NCBI RefSeq assembly: GCF_005239225.2
Contig: NC_133299.1
Coordinates: 5,274,967-5,338,966 of the forward strand
Length of the DNA stretch: 64,000 nucleotides
Direction of reading: 5' to 3'
From: Populus alba
Taxonomy: Eukaryota > Streptophyta > Magnoliopsida > Malpighiales > Salicaceae
The position numbers were made by a program, and so were the translations under genes. The notes below the pieces were generated by a model. That model made no database searches. It worked only from the letters and a program-made list of their open reading frames with translations, and was not told the origin of the DNA. Shown piece by piece: positions 9,861-22,819 of the stretch (positions within the stretch are counted from its first letter, which is position 1; every line of letters starts with the position of its first letter).

Positions 9861-12800
9861 ACCTATTTTTGCTCTAATAACCATTAATTTATATTTAAAG
9901 TTAATTTATTCAAAATTTGTTTGTTCAATTTGTAGTTTGCATGCATATTTAAGTGTTTTACTTGTTTTATAATGATAATTTTATTGTATTAATATATGAT
10001 TTGCATTTTAGGGTTTGTTTGAGATTTGAGAGAAATTGATTTAGTTTGTCACCGGATAAAATTGAATGTCATTTTATAACTTAGATATGTTAGAATTGAA
10101 GAAATGATGAATAATTTAATGAGCACCAATTATTTAGAAAGCATGATATATTTTTAGAAGGAAAAACTAAATTTAAGGATGTGTGTATGTAGGGGTTATC
10201 TGATTGAAGTAAGGTCAAGAACTATGAAATTGTATCAAAGAAAGACAATTTTGTAAAGAGAAAGAGAGAATAAGAGGGGAAAGAAATATATCTTATTTGT
10301 TGGGGTGGGATTTGTTATTCTTTTTCCTTGTATTTTTTCTCCAAGTAGGACTAGCTGCTGCTTCATCTGTGGCTTGTTGCAGCTAGGCTCTGGAAAAAAA
10401 AAAAAAAAAAGACTTTAAGATATTTCATGGTTCTAATTTTAGTTAGAGTATTGGTGAAGATTCAGAGAAAATGAGCTTTCTTGCAAGTTGCATTTGTGAG
10501 GAAATTGAGTGTATACATGTAATTATAGGCGTCAAACTATGATAATGTTTCTATGCAGTAGAGCTTGCTCTTCTCTGATAGTCTGAAGGTACTTAAGGAT
10601 AAATTTGATTTACTAGTCTCTAAGCTAGCAAGTCAATGTATCTTTAAGGCATCTTAGATTTCATTTTCTAGGTTTCACTTTTCTCCATGATTAAGAGTTC
10701 AATCTTTATTGGTTTTTCAATTTTTGGAGATGATTATATCGATAGAAATGATGGTAATTTAATGATGATTTTGTTGTTCATTTAGCATTATTTAGATGAA
10801 AAGTTTCTCATGGATCTTAAATCTTTATTTGTTTTTGATTTTTTAGAGATAATTTTTTTGTTGTGGTTATTAATTTACTGTGAGGAATTATTGATTCGGG
10901 GATCATAATAAAAAAAATAAAAACACTGATGAGAATATTGACATAATATTCTTTCCAATGCTAATAAAATATAAAATCCCAACGATGTATTTTATAATAT
11001 GTTCCGTCTATATGTTTTAATTTTCTAGTAGGGTATATATTATTTAACCAAAAATTTATGCAAAACTCAATCTTAGATCCCAGATAATTGTCACTTCTTA
11101 ACATGTAATATAATTCATTTGAGGCATGGATCATGTGGGCACGTGTGATGAAGAGAGAAACACTATTTTGACGGTGGATCTCAAGTGGAATTTTCCAGGA
11201 AACAAACATGCACGTGTTCCTCAAGGTTCCTAGCTCATTATTGAGGGGGGGAAAAAACACAGAAAGAGGTTGTTTGCTGGATGTGCGTGAATACTTGTAA
11301 CAATGTCCATTCACTTGACACTCTCGTTAAGATAGCCTTTACAGAGCCAGTTCGTACACAGGGAACTTCAAAATTGCTGGCCGGATCGAGTTAATGGACC
11401 TTTCTTAAAATCAAAGGCTTCTATTATCTAGACCTCTCCCTCCTTAGGGTTGGCAGATGGTAATTAGTGCACATTTGGTGTTTCTAAGCGTTTATTCAAT
11501 CCATAAATTTAATACTGAATTAAATGGGGAGTAGTTGTCATGTAGACTGGATTTACTTTGGTGGATCAACTGAATAATGAGTAATGCTAATCTTAAACAA
11601 AAATTATTTATGATATATAGGTTAATATAATATGTCCTGAAACTACATATATAAAACTTGTCCGATGAGTTGATCAGGGCCTGAACTACTCGAGATCTTG
11701 GCTAGGTTTCAAATGGTAGAAAAAGCTTACAATTAACTCGTTCAAATCTGGATAACTTACTAAGTCAACTCAAAACTCAGAAGACCTGGTATAATTCGGG
11801 TGAGATCTTTTTTTTTTTTTTAATAAACCCAAAAAGATAAAATAAATTTATGAATACTTGGCCTATATATTTTTTTTATAGCCTACATTCCCATGAAATA
11901 TTTTTTTTTAACTTTTCTATGTGGATAAATTATATTTTTTTAGGGCCATGTTTTGTAAAACCATATTTTATTGAAAACAAAACTGTCAAAACAGGTCTAA
12001 GAACCTATTTGCCAAACATGCTCTTAAACCAAAATTCCTTTATCAAAATAGTGGCAAACCAAACAAAGCTTTCAAGTATTTGAGTCATCTGGATTGACCT
12101 GAAAACACTAGTTTAACCATGAATCGAATAAAAAATCAAGGTTTAATCCAAAACTAAACCAGAAATAAGATTTAAACCCAAAACAAAATCAAAAAAAAAA
12201 AAAAACACAAAAAACATAAAATTCTCTAACAAAAATAGATCAAACACTAAGGAAAACGAAGAACAATGAAAAACATTCAAACTCAAACCCAACAACGAAA
12301 ACATCAATCTATACTAGATTTGAAGCAATAAAAGGTAAGGTTTTGTTTGTAATCTAACAAAGATCAAGATTTAAGTATTCATTTGCTTCGATTATTACTC
12401 AAACATCATGATTTTTGACATAAATGAGTTTCGGTTCAAAACTGAAATTCTAAGATTAAAACCAATAAAAACATGTTATTAATGTATGAAAACCCTAGAT
12501 TATTTACTAATGATGATATACAAACTTGCAGAAACCAAAATCAAATCAAAATGAAACCTAAAACTAGCATTCAAGTTAATGTTTTTCAGATGAACATAAA
12601 AAATATAAACCCATGTTTCCCAAAAAAATCAGCATACATTATGAAACCCAGAAAATACATTTTAAACCTTCCAAACCAAGCTTTCTTGTCCTAACATACC
12701 TCATTATAATAAACAAATCAGTTTGAATAAAAAACACTAACAAATAAACTCGAATAATCAAGAACATGTATAAGATTTTAACTTTCAAAACTGTAGTCTT

Positions 12801-13980
12801 ATTATTAGCCAATAAAAATATCAAAATTCAGTCCAAAACTAACACTTTAAACACTTTAAGATCCAAACTAAACTCAGGAATCAATAACATGCATTAGCAA
12901 CATAGAAAAAGTCATTAAACACCTATTGCCACCTTTGACAGATTCCAAAACTACTATACTTCATCAAAATCAAACACACAAGCACCTTTTTAAACATTCC
13001 CAATAACATTAACAACAACTTCAAAACATGATGTATTAATCAAAACAATATTTTCATTCATCAATCGATATAAATGCTAAAACACAAAATAATGCTAAAA
13101 AGATTCAAAATCATCATTAAACATTGAAAAAGCATGAATAGGACAGGCCGCATAGACTGCATTTTGAGTTTTCGCATGGTTATACATTCTCAAGTTTGCT
13201 AGTTATGGACTGCTACTTCCCTTCTCTTTTTCTTCCTTATTTTCCTTTCACTTTCTATTCTTTCCAAAGCTTGTTAGACCTTTTATGTTAGGTCTTTGAA
13301 CTTTCATACTAAGTTTTTTTATAGAGAGTATATCCTATTCTCTCTTCTCTTTTGTTTTTTATTTTTATTTCTAGGGGTATTTATCATCTTTTCTAGTTTT
13401 TTTTATGGGTTCTCTCAAAGAATGATCAAAGCTCATTCCTTTGATCAAAATGAGAGAGTTTTGGGCAGATATTAATAGCTAGAACCTTTTTTTTTCAATG
13501 GTTTTTGGGAATGATGGTTTTGCCTGGGCAGTTTTATCTTTCTTGGAGACAAAGATATGTATTTCTCATTTTATGATATTGAATGAAAGATTTATAGCCC
13601 ATAATTTGCGCTTGTGGGTTTAATTTTGCCTAGAATCTCTTTTCTCTATAAGCTTAAGTGGCATTTCGATCACTTTTTTTTTGTTTTTTTTATTATATGG
13701 ATAATTTTTTTTAGAGGATTTTGAGTTATACCAAACATATTAACCAAGAGTTCTTTGATATCAATTTATCATTCATCCATAATTTATTTAAAATATATTA
13801 ATGTTCCATATCAAAAAATTTATATTGAAATTAAATTCCAACAAAAAAATTAACCCCAAAAATCCACTTTTAATTTGGCCTTAAATGCTATTAACCATAT
13901 TTTAACAAATTTTTAAACAATCTGAGCCTACAGCAAGCAGGCAAGTGCTTTGGCAAGAAATGCCTCATACTAATCTATTG
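9861..13980. other. Intergenic, no gene recognised
   Basis: AT-rich, with an A tract at about 10394-10410 and a T tract at about 11810. Minus-strand and plus-strand frames of 60-117 codons exist, the longest at 10961-11314. None has a recognisable domain, codon bias or splice-consistent neighbours. Confidence 0.5.
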
Positions 13981-13989
13981 CAAATTGAG

Positions 13990-14660
13990 AAAAACCTCAT
14001 ATCTTTTGCTTTTGGATATTTGTTAGGGTAAAATCTCGGAAGCAGAATCTATATTCAATGAGATGAAGATGGCTGGATGTCTTCGTGATGTTGTAACTTA
14101 TACCATGATGATACATGCTTTTAATGCCGCAGGTCAGTTTGTTCGAGACTGAAACGATTGATGAATGACGTGAAATAAATCATCTCCCAAGCTATATCCC
14201 TCTCTTTTGCTTTTGTACAAGTACAGAACTTTGGAAAAAGACATGTACTCTTCTTCAAGAAATTAAAGGAGTGCAATATCCAACCATACACTACTGCATG
14301 TTAGCGCTGATGAGGCTTTCAATAAAGGAGGCGATCCATCGAAGGTTCTCATTCTCGCAGAGTTTATGAGAGATAGTATCATCATGTAGCCTGTAAGGGT
14401 CCTCTCTTTTTTGCAAATTTCCTTGATAATACATGATAAATACCCTGCTCTCTTGATAATAAACATTATGCTCATGTTTCCTTAGTAACTAGCACAAGAA
14501 ATTTGGGTGTAGATTACGAGATTGGAGAATAACGACTGACTTGATTAAATTGATGGAGCCTTCATTCTCTGCTGTTTCAATTGGACTTCTGAATCCGCTC
14601 CTGCATCTTCTGGTGAAAAGTGGAAAAATTGAGTCCATAATGAAGGTATTCGAATATTTT
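13990..14660 (+). pseudogene. Decayed pentatricopeptide repeat gene, EMB2654-like (At2g41720)
   Basis: Three separated plus-strand segments read as PPR protein. About 14026-14133 gives GKISEAESIFNEMKMAGC followed by DVVTYTMMIHAFNAAG, a textbook PPR motif. About 14306-14386 gives AFNKGGDPSKVLILAEFMRD. About 14538-14650 gives TDLIKLMEPSFSAVS followed further on by LVKSGKIESIMK. I recognise this order as the C-terminal part of EMB2654, a plastid PPR protein needed for trans-splicing of rps12. The segments are in different contexts with stops and shifts between them, and most of the protein is absent, so this is a relic. The third segment is followed by further non-coding drift. Its place directly before the At2g41710-type AP2 gene supports the identity, because those two are neighbours in Arabidopsis. 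PPR assignment is secure; the specific orthology is inferred. Confidence 0.65.
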
Positions 14661-15650
14661 CACATGTCTAAATGATATTATGATAGTTGTGTTTGCCAAG
14701 AACACGGCGTTGAAACCAGTGAACAATTTAATTATTCCTTTGTTTGAGTTCTTGTTGAACATCTTATCCTAAATCTCCGTGGATATCAGGATCAAGACCG
14801 AGTCAAAGTTAAGCCTGGACTCTCCTTAACTTACTGGGTTTGTTCTTGATAATTTTGTTACAGGAATGAATGGTTTATGGTGAATCCCTGCATGAATTGT
14901 TCAGATTTGACTTGTAAGTTTGATGGAGGTTTATAACAAGCATAATCAACAAGAAAAAGAGACAAGGACGTGGTCATTGTGGTCATAAAATAGCAAGCAA
15001 TCTTATTGAACATCGAAGCCTTCAGTGGTAATGGTGGTTTCAGATTCAGGTTGGTTGTTCATATTGTTTTCTCTCTGTTTTCAACATGGATTCTTTTGAG
15101 TTTTTGTTAATGGTGGTAAGACTAAAAATTCAGAGCAAGTGACTAAAATATAACATTTTTGCCCCTCTCTTCTCTTCTCTTCCCTTTCTCTAAACATCTT
15201 ATCATTCAAACCTTGCAAAAACTCATATTCAAAATTTCTTTCTCCATTTTCACAACGTACTTGTGCTCACAAATTGCATCAATTTCTTTCAAAATAGACT
15301 TATATATCAAAATCTTCATAAAAAAGGAAAAGGTTTATTTTTCTTTATTTTTCATTGTTTTAATTTAATGCAACATGGGTTTTTTAGTTATTATATATAT
15401 TATAATAACAATCCCGTAAATAAATTAAATTTTTTTAATGTAAAGTAAATAAATTTCTTAAAAAATAAAAACAAAGTTAAAAGGGACTATGTTATAGAAG
15501 TATCACGGTAATTTTCTCTTTAAAGTAATAATAAAAAAAAAACTCAGTATCCAAAGTAAAAACCATCAATCAAGCTGGTGCCCATTTTGCTTGCCAAGTC
15601 ACCCAATAAAAAGCAGGCAGAAGAAAACAAGCAATTCAACCATGCGATAA
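14661..15650. other. Intergenic between the PPR relic and the AP2 gene
   Basis: It may include more diverged remains of the PPR gene (14770-15060), but I could not read a convincing motif. The part from about 15150 on is AT-rich and non-coding. Confidence 0.4.
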
Positions 15651-15657
15651 TTCGAAC

Positions 15658-15669
15658 GACGACGTCGTC
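15658..15669. promoter_or_regulatory. Perfect 12-bp ACGT-core palindrome (C-box type) upstream of the AP2 gene
   Basis: GACGACGTCGTC is its own reverse complement and contains the GACGTC C-box core bound by plant bZIP factors of the TGA type. It lies about 300 bp before the AP2 start codon. The motif is seen; binding is inferred. Confidence 0.45.
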
Positions 15670-15970
15670 TTCGATTATGACATGAAGCACCTCCAAAACT
15701 AGACAAGTGGCAGATGGTCTCCTCATACCCCAGCAAGCATCCATGCTCTTTCAAAAACCCTTAAGTTACCATATTACCCCTTTTCCCCTCCTAACCGTTG
15801 TGCTTTTCACCCTGCAACAGCCCAAAAATAACATCGTCATTTCCAAACCGATCAAGGACATTCCCGTCATTTCACCCTCACGCCTCGCTACTTCAGGGAA
15901 AAACCAACTGTAAAGAAGGTGCTTCCTTCGCAACTCTCAATCTGTTTGGTTTTTTTTTTTGGATCAAATC

Positions 15971-18900
15971 ATGGCGTCTTCTTCCTCTCATCCGGTCCTG
16001 AAACCAGAAATCGGCGGCGTTGGATGTGGTGGCGGGAGCAGCGGAGGTTTTGGTGGAGAGAGTTCAGAGGCGGCAGTGATAGCGAACGATCAGTTATTAC
16101 TCTACAGAGGACTAAAGAAGCCAAAGAAAGAGAGAGGATGCACTGCAAAAGAACGTATTAGCAAGATGCCTCCTTGCACTGCTGGTAAACGTAGCTCTAT
16201 TTACCGTGGTGTCACCAGGTATAAATATACGTATTGTTGGGTGTATTTGTACCTGTATACGATTGTACAATATTCTTATTTAGGGTTTAGGTTTGAAGTT
16301 TGCAGCTTTTTATGTTATGTATAAATTAGTGTGATTTGTGAAGTGTGATTGTGTAGGGATAAAATGGAAGTTAGAAAGCTAGTTGTTTGTGCTATGTGGA
16401 TTACGTGTTTGATGACATGTGTAAATGAGTGTTTTTGTGGATCAATGTAGTAGAATTGGGCCCTGGAAAAGAAAAGGAGTTTTTGTTTTTGTTTAAGTGA
16501 TATAAATAAGAAGTTGGCTCATTTTTAGAAGCTTGTAACTTTGTGATTTGAGGAAGATAACAATAGTGTATGGGGTGGTTACTGTTTATGGGTAATTGTT
16601 AGAGAATGATAGTAATTTAGGAGATAGTTTAGAGGTAGATTGATAGTTAAGGGTTTTAGCTGTAGTAGTTTAGTAAAAGAAGGATTTAGTTTACAGTATG
16701 GAAATGGTTGAAGAATGTGGGATACACAAGCAAAAACTTTGTTGATAGGAAATATAGTACAAGGAGAGTTTTAGAACAAAGATTTAAAGCTTAGCATAGT
16801 TTTTTTGGCCTGCCTTACAAGTGATGGTTGCATGACTATTTATAGCCTTGTTAACCAAACTATATGGAACAATCTAGATGAAATTTGCAGCCATAGAACT
16901 TGCAAGAAATTCAGCCAATACACTAGAAAATTCTAGAGTTATTTGAATTGTGGATAAGCACTTTTTTTTTCCCTAGAACATTCCTAGTGTTTGTTTGATT
17001 TCTTTAGAACTTTTCTAACTTAGCTTAGCACTAACTTGTAGTTTGTAGTATTTTCTATAATTGATCTCTAGAATCTTTTTTAAGTGCATTAATAATTTAG
17101 AAGTAACCAACAGCAACACAGAAATGTGATTTGATGTGTAGATCGCATTTTTATCGTTTGTTTTGGTCAATAGGCATAGATGGACTGGTCGATATGAAGC
17201 TCATCTTTGGGATAAGAGTACATGGAACCAGAATCAGAATAAGAAGGGAAAGCAAGGTCTCTCTCCCTCACCTCCCCCCTCTATCTTTGCAATGCAGTCA
17301 TGGGTATATTGTGCCAAGCTGACACTGGTTTTTTTTCTTGTTATTGTGCATGGAATGGTTGGCTTGGCATGTTCTTCCAGTATACTTGGGTATATGTTAC
17401 TGGCTTTATACTATTTCTTTCATGAAATATGCTTATGGTTGTGTTCTTCATATTTGCTGGATTTATTAAGTTCTACCCATTTGCAGGGGCATATGATGAT
17501 GAGGAAGCTGCAGCTAGGGCATACGATCTTGCTGCTTTAAAATATTGGGGCCCTGGAACGCTCATTAATTTTCCAGTGAGATAAATACTCCACATGGACC
17601 TTTCTTCATTTGTTGCACAGAGCTCATTCATCTTTATCTGTTAACTGATTAGGTATCATTACTGTGTCCTGCAGGTTACTGATTATAAGAGAGATCTTGA
17701 AGAAATGCGAAGTGTCTCAAGAGAAGAGTATCTGGCATCTCTTCGGAGGTAAGTATCGAGTCTGAAAAATGTACTGTTTATTGTAATCATGCTGTTTCCA
17801 ATGGTGGATGTTTTCTGCAGAAAGAGCAGTGGTTTTTCAAGAGGACTCTCAAAGTACCGTGCACTATCTAGGTAAATTACTGGAACCATTCTACATTTTT
17901 TGTCTGCATTCAAAGTATCTATTCATTTATGTTACCTGTTTGATCCTCCCCAAAGCTTTCTTTAGGTATTTTGATTGTCTTTTAAAATATGTGTAAAATA
18001 TTAACAATTTTTTGTTTCTGCTTTTCTTCTGCATTTTTGGCTTTCACAATGCAGTCGATGGGACTCATCTTGTAGTCGTATGCCTGGATCTGAATACTGC
18101 AGTAGTGTAAACTATGGTAAGGTCTGATTTTCTTAATTCACCGATTCTCTTTTTACCATTAATCAAGATCACCTAATTGTATTAAAGAATTCTGCAGTGT
18201 CATGTTGCCTCACAAACATCGGCTTTTGACAATAAATTGGTTACCTCCAGAATTACTGCTGACTATCTAAGGCCAATATTTTATTATAAGGTGCAGGTGA
18301 TGATCATGCAGCTGAAAGTGAATATGCTGGCAGTCTCTGTATTGAGAGAAAGATAGATCTGACAGGCTATATTAAATGGTGGAATTCCCACAGCACTCGT
18401 CAAGTGGAATCCATCACGAAGTCATCAGAAGATACTAAACATGGCTGTCCTGACGACATTGGCAGTGAACTTAAAACATCAGAACGAGAAGTAAAGTGTA
18501 CCCAGCCATACCAGATGCCTCATTTAGGTTTATCTGTTGAAGGAAAAGGGCATAAAGGTTCTACAATATCTGCCTTGAGCATTTTGTCACAATCAGCTGC
18601 TTACAAGAGCTTACAAGAGAAGGCATCAAAAAAGCAAGAAACTAGCACTGAAAATGATGAGAATGAAAACAAAAATACTGTCAACAAAATGGACCATGGC
18701 AAAGCAGTAGAGAAGTCCACAAGTCATGATGGCGGTAGTGAGAGGCTGGGAGCTACATTAGGAATAACTGGGAGATTGTCTCTTCAAAGAAATGTGTACC
18801 CATCGACTCCTTTCTTGTCTGCTCCTCTTCTGACCAACTACAACACAATTGATCCCTTAGTCGACCCCATCCTTTGGACATCTCTTGTTCCTGCTCTTCC

Positions 18901-19553
18901 TACTGGACTTTCTCGAAATCCTGAGGTCGGTTTATTCTTGCTTGAAGCTTGTCAATATTTCTCTTGTTTTTTTTTAACTGTAATTCTCTGCTTTTCTTGT
19001 ACTGGTTTTTTTGCTAGAGTACAAATTTTTTTAAACAAAAACACTTGGAAGATAAATTCTTATAAAAACTTGCTACTAATTTATGAGCAATCATGAATCA
19101 TTTTCATAGATCTGGAAAATTGCAGTCTCCTTGAGTGAGATGATCCATCTGTGTAGAATACCAGAGAAACATCACCTAAACTAATATCGTGTCAGAAATT
19201 TGATCCCAAAAAATTTGGTAATGTAGTTTCACATGTCATGGGATGCATTAAAGCAGTGAGATTTTCTTGGTAAACCACGGAATCATATGACAGGGTGCTC
19301 ATCTATAGTTTTAATATACACTAACGCTAATCAACAACCTCACCTGTCATCAGTACTAGGAGTAGGAGAGCACGGATTATGTTGAACTCAAACTTTAACT
19401 TCTTTAATGAACTTAATATTCAGTATATAGTAAAGCTCTACAATGATTTCTTGTTGCCTGTGCACTTGCTTCATTAAAGCCTTAAATGTTGTGATGCAGG
19501 TCACAAAGACTGAGACCAGCTCAACTTATAGCTTCTTTCGGCCAGAGGAGTGA
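15971..19553 (+). CDS. AP2-domain transcription factor, At2g41710 type (WRI1-like group)
   Basis: Nine exons join in phase to 434 codons: 15971-16218, 17174-17256, 17381-17389, 17487-17575, 17675-17748, 17821-17871, 18055-18116, 18291-18925, 19500-19553. All introns are GT-AG. It is a nuclear DNA-binding regulator. One complete AP2 domain spans about residues 78-143 ([19 protein letters not shown], then [12 protein letters not shown]). The region that would be a second AP2 repeat is reduced to [17 protein letters not shown] and [11 protein letters not shown], then [11 protein letters not shown] basic patch [17 protein letters not shown] lies before the domain. The Ser/Asn/Glu-rich tail ends [13 protein letters not shown]. 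Every block matches my memory of Arabidopsis At2g41710. The ATG at 15971 is chosen because the protein begins MASSSS and no in-frame ATG lies nearby upstream. The first intron is about 955 nt. No disruption seen; probably functional. Confidence 0.93.
17381..17389 (+). other. 9-nt microexon of the AP2 gene encoding V-Y-L
   Basis: TATACTTGG is flanked by TTCCAG and GTATATG. Joined to the G ending exon 2 and the GG starting exon 4 it gives Gln-Val-Tyr-Leu-Gly-Ala-Tyr, exactly the AP2 domain sequence required. A 9-nt VYL exon is an established hallmark of WRI1 and related AP2 genes. Without it the AP2 domain would lack three conserved residues. Confidence 0.92.
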
Positions 19554-20029
19554 TGGTGTCGCCCCATTGATTCCGCATTTTACCGAAAGACATTTTCCTT
19601 TTAATCGGGAAAAAAAGGAGCAGAAATTTGGGAGATTTTAGCATCAGATCCCTGAGAAAGCCAGAGGTTCCTTGTAACCTGTGAAAAATGCAGATATTTG
19701 GAAGATTTCAGTGTGGCAAATCCAAGGAAAAGTGTCCTCTTTTCCTTTCGAGATGAGGCTTCTACTTCTTTTCAGCAGGTTTGTTATAGGTTCCAGAAAA
19801 TATACAAAGGAAAATACTAATGTATATGTACATTAATTACATGTAGAATTTCTGAAGATGTACTACACGAAGTTTCATAATATGTAAATTAAATTTGTGC
19901 CATAAAGTTGGAGACTTGGATGCTCATAATTTTATTATCGAGGACGTGGGAGGGAAAAATGACATTTTTTGCACACCCACAAGACATCTTTTATTAATTA
20001 GAATTTTTTTTTTCTAATCCTTTAATATT
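19554..20029 (+). other. Probable 3' UTR of the AP2 gene, then intergenic
   Basis: Sequence after the stop has transcript-like composition to about 19900, after which T-rich repeat DNA begins. No single poly(A) signal can be fixed. Confidence 0.4.
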
Positions 20030-20299
20030 AGGTTATTTTAAGAATTATGTGTTGTAATTTGTTTTTATTTTTTTATTGGGTTATATACTAGTTTCATAGA
20101 TTTAGTTTTTATTTTTCAATCTTCAAGGCAGATTTGTTGGAAGTGTAGATTTATTTATTTTTATTTGGTTTTTTATGAGTTTATGATGATTTCAAAATCA
20201 AAGTTGCTAGTTTAACAAGTTAACTCAAATTGATTTGAATTGTTTTTTTTTTTTTTTATTATTTCATCCTTTAATTTTGAGTTGAGCTGATTGGAAAAT

Positions 20300-20333
<34 letters not shown>

Positions 20334-21025
20334 GAGTTATCCTAATCTTATGACTCAAGTAATCAATTTAACAAGTTGACATGGGTTGACTCTGTTTATA
20401 TATTTTTTTAAATGAATATTTTTAGGTTTTTTTTTAAATTGAATATTTTTTTAATTTTGCCCCCAACAACTTAATCTTCTTATTTATTTATTTTCCAACT
20501 TTATTCTTTAATATTATGTCATGTGTAGTTGAGTTTCATAATTTTTTTTTCGATTTGCTTCTTGTGGAGTTATCCCGGTCTCATAAATTTAATTTTGTTT
20601 TTTAATTTCAACCTTTAACATTGAATCGATTGGAAATAGAGTTTTGTAATTTTTTTTATTTTTTTTTTATAAAATTATCTTGATCTTATTATTTAGGTTT
20701 TGAATTTAATAAATTAGCTAAGTTGATTTTTTTTTTTAATTTTATCCTTAAATATTGGATTGGTTGGAAATTAGATTTTGTATTTTTTTTATTTGCTTTT
20801 AATGGGAATATCTCGATTTTGTGACTTAGGTTGTAGGTTTAACAAGTTAACTCAGATTGTCTTAAGTAGTTTTTTATCCTTCTAATTTATTTTATTTTAA
20901 TTTATCATTTTACATTGAGTTAATTAGAAAGTGATTTTCATAATTTATTTTGAATTATTTTCTAAAGAATTATCGTAATTTTATAACCTGAATTATAGAT
21001 TGGATAAGTTAACTTGACAATATGC
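20030..21025 (+). repeat. T-rich degenerate tandem repeat array, units of ~130-165 bp
   Basis: Successive units share the order 'ttgagttgattggaaat', 'gagtttcataattttttt', 'gagttatcccggtctcat', 'aggttttgggtttaacaagttaactcgg'. Unit starts are near 20280, 20515, 20617, 20748 and 20911. The same theme occurs at 24055-25260 and 36990-37960 and in reverse at about 33280-33960, so this is a dispersed family specific to this genome type. Confidence 0.7.
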
Positions 21026-22390
21026 ATTATATTTTGAATTTAATATTATTTTTTTAAAAAAACCCATGCTAACAATGTTCATATATATATTTTTTATGTT
21101 AAAATAAATCGATCTAACTCCCAATGCAACATTTGCCAATGATCTAGTTGATATAGCTAACGACTGTCCATTGTGCATGAGCCCTCCGATGACACAAGGG
21201 CAAAATCGATGAGTTCAGGGGCCGTTAGGAAGATGCAACAAGAAATCATTCTATTAACATGGAACGAGGGAGGAGCTATTTCATCACTTGGTAGTGAAGC
21301 AACAATTGCATGGCATTTCCAGAAGATGATAGTCTAAACTTCCATTTCACATGTGGTTTAAACTAGTATAAGCTCACCTCCATCATTTCTCCGACCTATG
21401 AATTGCATAATGCTCCTATGTTCCGACCAGCGCATCAGCTTAATACAGTGGTGAAAACTTAGTTGCCGTGTTCGTATCCTCCCTCTATTCTCTTAAAATC
21501 AACCTTATAGTTGGGATTCCTTTGTAAAATACAAAAGTTATTGACAGCAGAAGCTAGATCATTCAAAGACATCTACTGGCAGAACTTGTAGTCTTGCTAA
21601 TTCTGAAATTGTGAAGGGACAGTTTTCCAAAGATTCTCTCTTTTTTGTCACCATAAGCTGCACAGCTATCGTCATCATAAGAAGAGTACAAATTAATAAC
21701 AGTACCTAGTTTCCAGTTACCGGTTCTGTATCAAGCATTTCTGGGGATTTCATTAGTGCCCCAAGAGGTTAGGGGCTCTATCTTGGTTACCTCAACTGGA
21801 ATTCAACTATGATTACCGTTCTTGTATGAATATTGGAAACCACGAGAGACATTTCTTCTTGATGAGTTGTTACCAGACTTGTTTGGGACAATTCTGTACT
21901 CCATGTTATGTGTTTCAAGGAGCAACAACATGAACGTTGAGAAGACAAGGTTGGGAAAACATATTCATGGTTTCCAATATTCCCATATTATATATTTTCA
22001 AGGAGCAACAACATTATACAGTTATATAGTTATAGTTATACACTCCATGTTACCGTGGTTTTCCTTCGTATATTTTCAAGGAGCAACAACATTATACAGT
22101 TCTAGTTATTAATTTTTTTCTTTTTAATTTTATATTCCCATATTATATTGACATGGCTGTAAGTTTTATAATTTTTTTTTATTAATGTGCTATAAACATA
22201 TTCATGGTTGGGAAAAACATCCCAGCATTAAAATAAAGAGTAAGATTTGTCAAAAAAAAAAAAAAAAAAACCTTAAATGACTCATTTTGGATAAAAAATT
22301 ATGAAATTTATTTTTGAAGTTGGTCGAGTAAAATCTAAACTAAATTTATGTGAGTCATTCATGTCATAAGTTAATATTCAAAATTGTTCA
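21026..22390. other. Intergenic with three copies of a short repeat
   Basis: TTTCAAGGAGCAACAACAT occurs near 21914, 21987 and 22074, the last two followed by TATACAGTT. No protein or RNA gene is recognised. Given the neighbours this may be the position of lost ABCA1 exons, but nothing here reads as that protein. Confidence 0.4.
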
Positions 22391-22393
22391 AAA

Positions 22394-22633
22394 CATAGTT
22401 TTAAGATCCGGCTCAGTTCAAGGTCTGGGTTCCGGGTTTTGACCAGGTCACCGGGTTGATTTTTTAAAAAAAAATTAACAAATTTGCAGTCGGATCTTGT
22501 CGGGTCAACCGGGTTGCCAGGGCAACCTGCCGGTCAACCGGGTTACATCAGGTTTTTTCTTTTCCCGTTTTTTCTTTAACCCGGTCCGGTTCCAACTCCG
22601 AGTCGACTCGCTGGGCCGGATTTCAAAACTATG
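22394..22633. mobile_element. Inverted-repeat element with 23-bp termini (MITE)
   Basis: The left end CATAGTTTTAAGATCCGGCTCAG and the right end in reverse complement CATAGTTTTGAAATCCGGCCCAG differ at three positions. The interior is unusually GC-rich for this window (GGGTCAACCGGGTT repeats) and non-coding. A relative of its end appears near 8965. Confidence 0.75.
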
Positions 22634-22635
22634 AT

Positions 22636-22711
22636 TCAAAATAAAGATAGTTTAGGTTAGACTCTAGATCATTAAATCAAAATAAAGATAGTTTAGGTTA
22701 GACTCTAGATC
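22636..22711. repeat. Exact 35-bp direct duplication, period 41
   Basis: TCAAAATAAAGATAGTTTAGG...CTCTAGATC occurs at 22636-22670 and again at 22677-22711 without mismatch, directly after the inverted-repeat element. Confidence 0.9.
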
Positions 22712-22819
22712 TTTCACTCTAGTGGGGGAGACAAACGCACTTGAATAAACAAAGATCCAGGAACTAATTGTTGCAGTTCTCTGACTGATCTAATTTTAAA
22801 CTCTGTTCGCTTCTCTCAG

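Noticed and set aside
10961..11314. 117-codon minus-strand open frame
   Set aside because: No recognisable domain, low-complexity surroundings, no splice or promoter context; likely chance.
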